From: Candidatus Poseidoniaceae archaeon
Lineage (GTDB): Archaea; Thermoplasmatota; Poseidoniia; Poseidoniales; Poseidoniaceae
Assembly: GCA_013330765.1 (NCBI GenBank)
Contig: DUHU01000118.1
Span: 1 to 6,716 of the forward strand
Reading direction: 5' to 3'
DNA: 6,716 nt
Positions 5,801 through 6,716 of the stretch are shown here, in pieces. Both the position numbers and the translations under genes were made by a program. The notes under the pieces were generated by a model. That model had not been told where the DNA came from, did not search any database, and saw only the letters and a list, made by a program, of their open reading frames with translations. Numbering within the stretch: position 1 is the stretch's first letter; every line of letters begins with the position of its first letter.

Positions 5801-6716
5801 AGGCAAAGTCGCCTCCGTACATCCATTGGGAGTTGCAGGTACCAGAGTTGTTCTCGATGATGTTGTTGGCAAAATACATCCTGTTGGCCGATGGTGCTGG
5901 CACGCTCCATCCCTGATCTCGATAGTGGTATTCACCGAGCACCACAGGCTCCCTGGCCGTGTCGTGAATGGTGTTGTTTTCGGCGATGACGTCGGACGAA
6001 CCGTAAATCCAGAGACCGTTGTAGCCCTCAATCGGCCCAATGTCGTTGTTGTACGCTTGCACGACCGAGGAACGAATGCCGAAACCGGAACCTCCGCTCG
6101 CGCCAGAGATCGAGTTGCCAGTGGCTGAAACGCGTGCTCCGTCGTAGGCGGTGATGCCAGCACCCTCGCCGGTGGTGATGTCGTTGTCGTCGATGTAGAG
6201 CGTGTGTTCGATGTCACCTGTTTGTTTGTAGGAGTTGGTGTCGATGGCGTTGCACAGCACGTCCACGGTCGAGTTTGTGAGCCAGCCTGACGTTCCACGC
6301 ATGAACACGCCATACGCATTCTCACCGATGTCCAAACGCTCCAAACGGATGTAGGAATCTTCGGTATAGATGAGCGAAAAACCGCCGCCTTGGTTACCAC
6401 ACTGCGCTTCCGTGTCGCCGGTGAAGGTCGAGTCAAGAACGCGCATGGTTGAGAGGATGCCGAGGCCTGCTCCGTAGGCTTGGATGGAAGCGGCCTTGTA
6501 GGACTGTTCGTCAACACCCAGCACGAAGTCTGAGTTGGTGATGGTTGGCGAAGCAGCGTTGATGGCAATGACGTTGCTCGTGTTGATGTCGGAGAACGAG
6601 AGACCGTTGGCGTCGAAGCTTGCGCCGTCAAAAATGAGGGCGCCAAAGAGGTACTTCTGAGCGTTCACGGAGTAAATGGGGAATCCGTAGGCCTTCTCGA
6701 AATGAACGAAGTTCAG
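2838..6716 (-). CDS. Giant cell-surface protein: beta-helix, Ig/cadherin-like domains, C-terminal membrane anchor (N-terminus beyond window)
   Basis: The frame is open to the right edge, giving 1292 residues plus stop. The GTG at 6668 is unlikely to be the true start because beta-helix-like sequence continues upstream of it, so the signal peptide lies outside. Counting from the window edge, residues 1-400 form a right-handed parallel beta-helix. Residues 471-615 are a carboxypeptidase-regulatory-like beta-sandwich interrupted by a CADGYDNDGD loop. Ig-like domains follow at about 618-743, 746-851 and 855-968, then a cadherin/dystroglycan-like domain (973-1098) and a last beta-sandwich (1099-1186). 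One transmembrane helix (1195-1219) precedes an acidic tail with a Trp-rich end. All 12 cysteines and nine N-glycosylation sequons (NxS/T) precede the anchor, consistent with an exported protein held in the membrane with its bulk outside. Likely roles are adhesion, polysaccharide binding or S-layer-associated functions. The beta-helix could be a carbohydrate-active enzyme fold, but I see no lyase or hydrolase signature. It is first of two genes in a probable operon. Confidence 0.93.
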   Translation of the reverse strand: MNFVHFEKAYGFPIYSVNAQKYLFGALIFDGASFDANGLSFSDINTSNVIAINAASPTITNSDFVLGVDEQSYKAASIQAYGAGLGILSTMRVLDSTFTGDTEAQCGNQGGGFSLIYTEDSYIRLERLDIGENAYGVFMRGTSGWLTNSTVDVLCNAIDTNSYKQTGDIEHTLYIDDNDITTGEGAGITAYDGARVSATGNSISGASGGSGFGIRSSVVQAYNNDIGPIEGYNGLWIYGSSDVIAENNTIHDTAREPVVLGEYHYRDQGWSVPAPSANRMYFANNIIENNSGTCNSQWMYGGDFACPAIHVFMASATIENNRVANNMGDALRVNGGIVNVQDNEMETGDFAVRIFQFDDNYGNKYGSIGYFSGNTWTNATQVYNVTESRITVQSEFIPDVNSGYPVMLAWEGAECPYVTEECLQLPVSAELPPRDMPLAIELVTNSTVFSYADLQNFDTSKVFVQNQNSEWGTQVRQGELVRYQVKAAGSNVADATVVIRDSVGLPLYELETDPFGFTDFVSLPSDFLIDRNWNHFVGDTAVDVPGTPVVEDIDENSCADGYDNDGDTKVDTDDEDCTNGREQAFYTVEAYKFGKGEKTFSFTLSGGVDDVINLDNLRPSIVVDQLDGASFAQTVSLTGSAWDGIAGSGSPGEYALDQIAYEKQFGIVKRVEVQPPGSQSWYSATDTSGANGVITKDNHPFKSWSFEWDLSGHPDGESDVTFRVRSFDGLDTSPQETRKYKLNLVAPTLILNEPLDGSTHRNGKVLFTGTASDPYTGVQGSDIQQIWFNITGPNDYFSHLYTQGQTAWEYQWNFEDLPSGDYTFEVWAADSDFCIDWPDGCTVERRTLIIENDNTPPFVTVDAYDADGDLIIDGGILRASEDSYLQGGALDNDGQVTRVEVQVLDLASSILMSDEEIIVTQFLSNGAWQATWDTSNYIHDQQYEIIVVAYDGEDYSDEVRRRVRIDNPVDRENNAPAFNGLEWPQTLTIFCDEYSNSIDRCGSGQSIDLATFFSDLDVDSTLLIYDVYDDPSTFEDDDYPSFITINSRGVATYNPMDGMAQTTTEISEWSLEQVMFEAQDEYGSVAYSFRVNFLVRAVEFDVQKSSNEAYLDTDVSASFTGTGLPGSTVSARTEAGNLRLNTTRVLSDGTWAMDITVNQLNSDKATKIYFEMDGQEAQSGGDYTLTPASAAQGGISMIWIIVGALLVVVVLAAMVLTFFVEYEEFEEEVEGAEAQVEEDPYAWAKKSAPEIPAQQTAVASAAAAESSQHPGWLWDAATNQWVPDPNYVPPTE
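2853..2909 (-). other. C-terminal Trp-rich cytoplasmic motif PGWLWD...WVPDPNYV
   Basis: Residues 1270-1288 from the window edge read PGWLWDAATNQWVPDPNYV, four residues before the stop. They follow an Ala/Ser/Gln-rich flexible stretch, a layout that suggests a short binding element on a tether. I associate very similar tails with marine Group II euryarchaeal membrane proteins, from memory only. The pattern also recalls the bacterial DUF2510 element (PGWYxDP...WDGxxW), but homology is not shown. By topology it should lie inside the cell. Confidence 0.6.
3060..3134 (-). other. Single C-terminal transmembrane anchor
   Basis: This encodes about 25 residues rich in Ile, Val, Leu and Ala (WIIVGALLVVVVLAAMVL in the middle) with no charge inside. 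It is preceded by a Ser/Ala/Gly linker and followed by a Glu-rich segment (VEYEEFEEEVEGAEAQVEED). The tail is acidic, so the positive-inside rule gives little help. The C-inside orientation is inferred from the extracellular nature of the domains before it. There is no sortase or PGF-CTERM-type signal, so the protein probably stays membrane-anchored. Confidence 0.9.
4968..5108 (-). other. Cys-bounded Asp-rich metal-binding-like insert
   Basis: Residues 537-583 from the window edge interrupt a beta-sandwich. The core (4986-5045) starts CADGYDNDGD and ends DTDDEDC, so the pattern is CxDGxDNDGDxxxDxxDxxC. It resembles the short D-x-D-x-D-G calcium loops of thrombospondin type 3/dockerin and the MopE-like putative metal-binding motif of bacterial surface proteins. 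The two cysteines probably close the loop with a disulfide. Only one copy is present here. Confidence 0.7.
5595..6185 (-). other. Asparagine-ladder rungs of a parallel beta-helix
   Basis: The motif N-x-[I/V/M/W] recurs at residues 178, 201, 224, 248, 285, 321, 343 and 374 from the window edge (for example NDI, NSI, NDI, NTI, NII, NRV, NEM, NTW). Spacing is 22-24 residues for four of the seven intervals and 31-37 where loops are inserted. This is the rung period of right-handed parallel beta-helices (PbH1/NosD-like), in which stacked asparagines form an internal ladder. Weaker rungs appear further toward the N-terminus and continue to the window edge. The 285-321 rung holds a loop closed by a cysteine pair (residues 294 and 306). 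Confidence 0.8.

Noticed and set aside
5516..6646. A 376-codon minus-strand open frame in another frame of the beta-helix region
   Set aside because: Its translation is low-complexity Thr/Ser/Arg/Pro, as expected from a frameshifted read of a Thr/Asn/Asp-rich gene. The other frame encodes the beta-helix rungs.
6666..6668. GTG at 6668 as the start of the surface protein
   Set aside because: The frame stays open to the window edge with similar sequence (FEKAYGFPIYS), and no signal peptide follows the GTG, so the gene is better called as partial.

Overview
The window looks like a piece of an archaeal chromosome, most likely a marine Group II euryarchaeon (Candidatus Poseidoniales) or a close relative. 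This is inference, not proof. The support is a very large multi-domain surface protein with one C-terminal membrane anchor, an acidic cytoplasmic tail ending in the Trp-rich element PGWLWDAATNQWVPDPNYV (which I associate from memory with Group II surface proteins), an archaeal-type winged-helix-STAND-TPR protein, moderately high G+C, and very tight gene packing. There is no rRNA, tRNA, CRISPR array, insertion sequence or phage gene.

Layout. (1) Positions 2-313, plus strand: the C-terminal end of an unrecognised small protein or domain, cut by the left window edge. (2) Positions 300-2828, minus strand: a complete 842-residue protein with an N-terminal winged helix, a STAND-type NTPase core and about seven C-terminal TPRs. 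(3) Positions 2838-6716, minus strand: the last 1292 residues of a giant cell-surface protein cut by the right window edge. It has a right-handed parallel beta-helix, a carboxypeptidase-regulatory-like beta-sandwich with an inserted Cys/Asp metal-binding-like loop, a chain of Ig/cadherin-like domains, one transmembrane helix and a short cytoplasmic tail. The only intergenic DNA is the 9 bp at 2829-2837, so there is no gene-free stretch to describe.

How they may work together. The two minus-strand genes are transcribed right to left, surface protein first. They lie in the same reading frame, separated by a TGA and three sense codons, and the second gene starts at a TTG whose Shine-Dalgarno-like sequence overlaps the first gene's stop. 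They are therefore very likely one transcript with coupled translation. Functionally this pairs an outward-facing, probably ligand- or matrix-binding protein with a cytoplasmic DNA-binding STAND switch. A sensing or surface-variation circuit is a reasonable hypothesis, but the sequence shows only the architecture and linkage. The plus-strand gene on the left runs convergently and overlaps the STAND gene by 14 bp.
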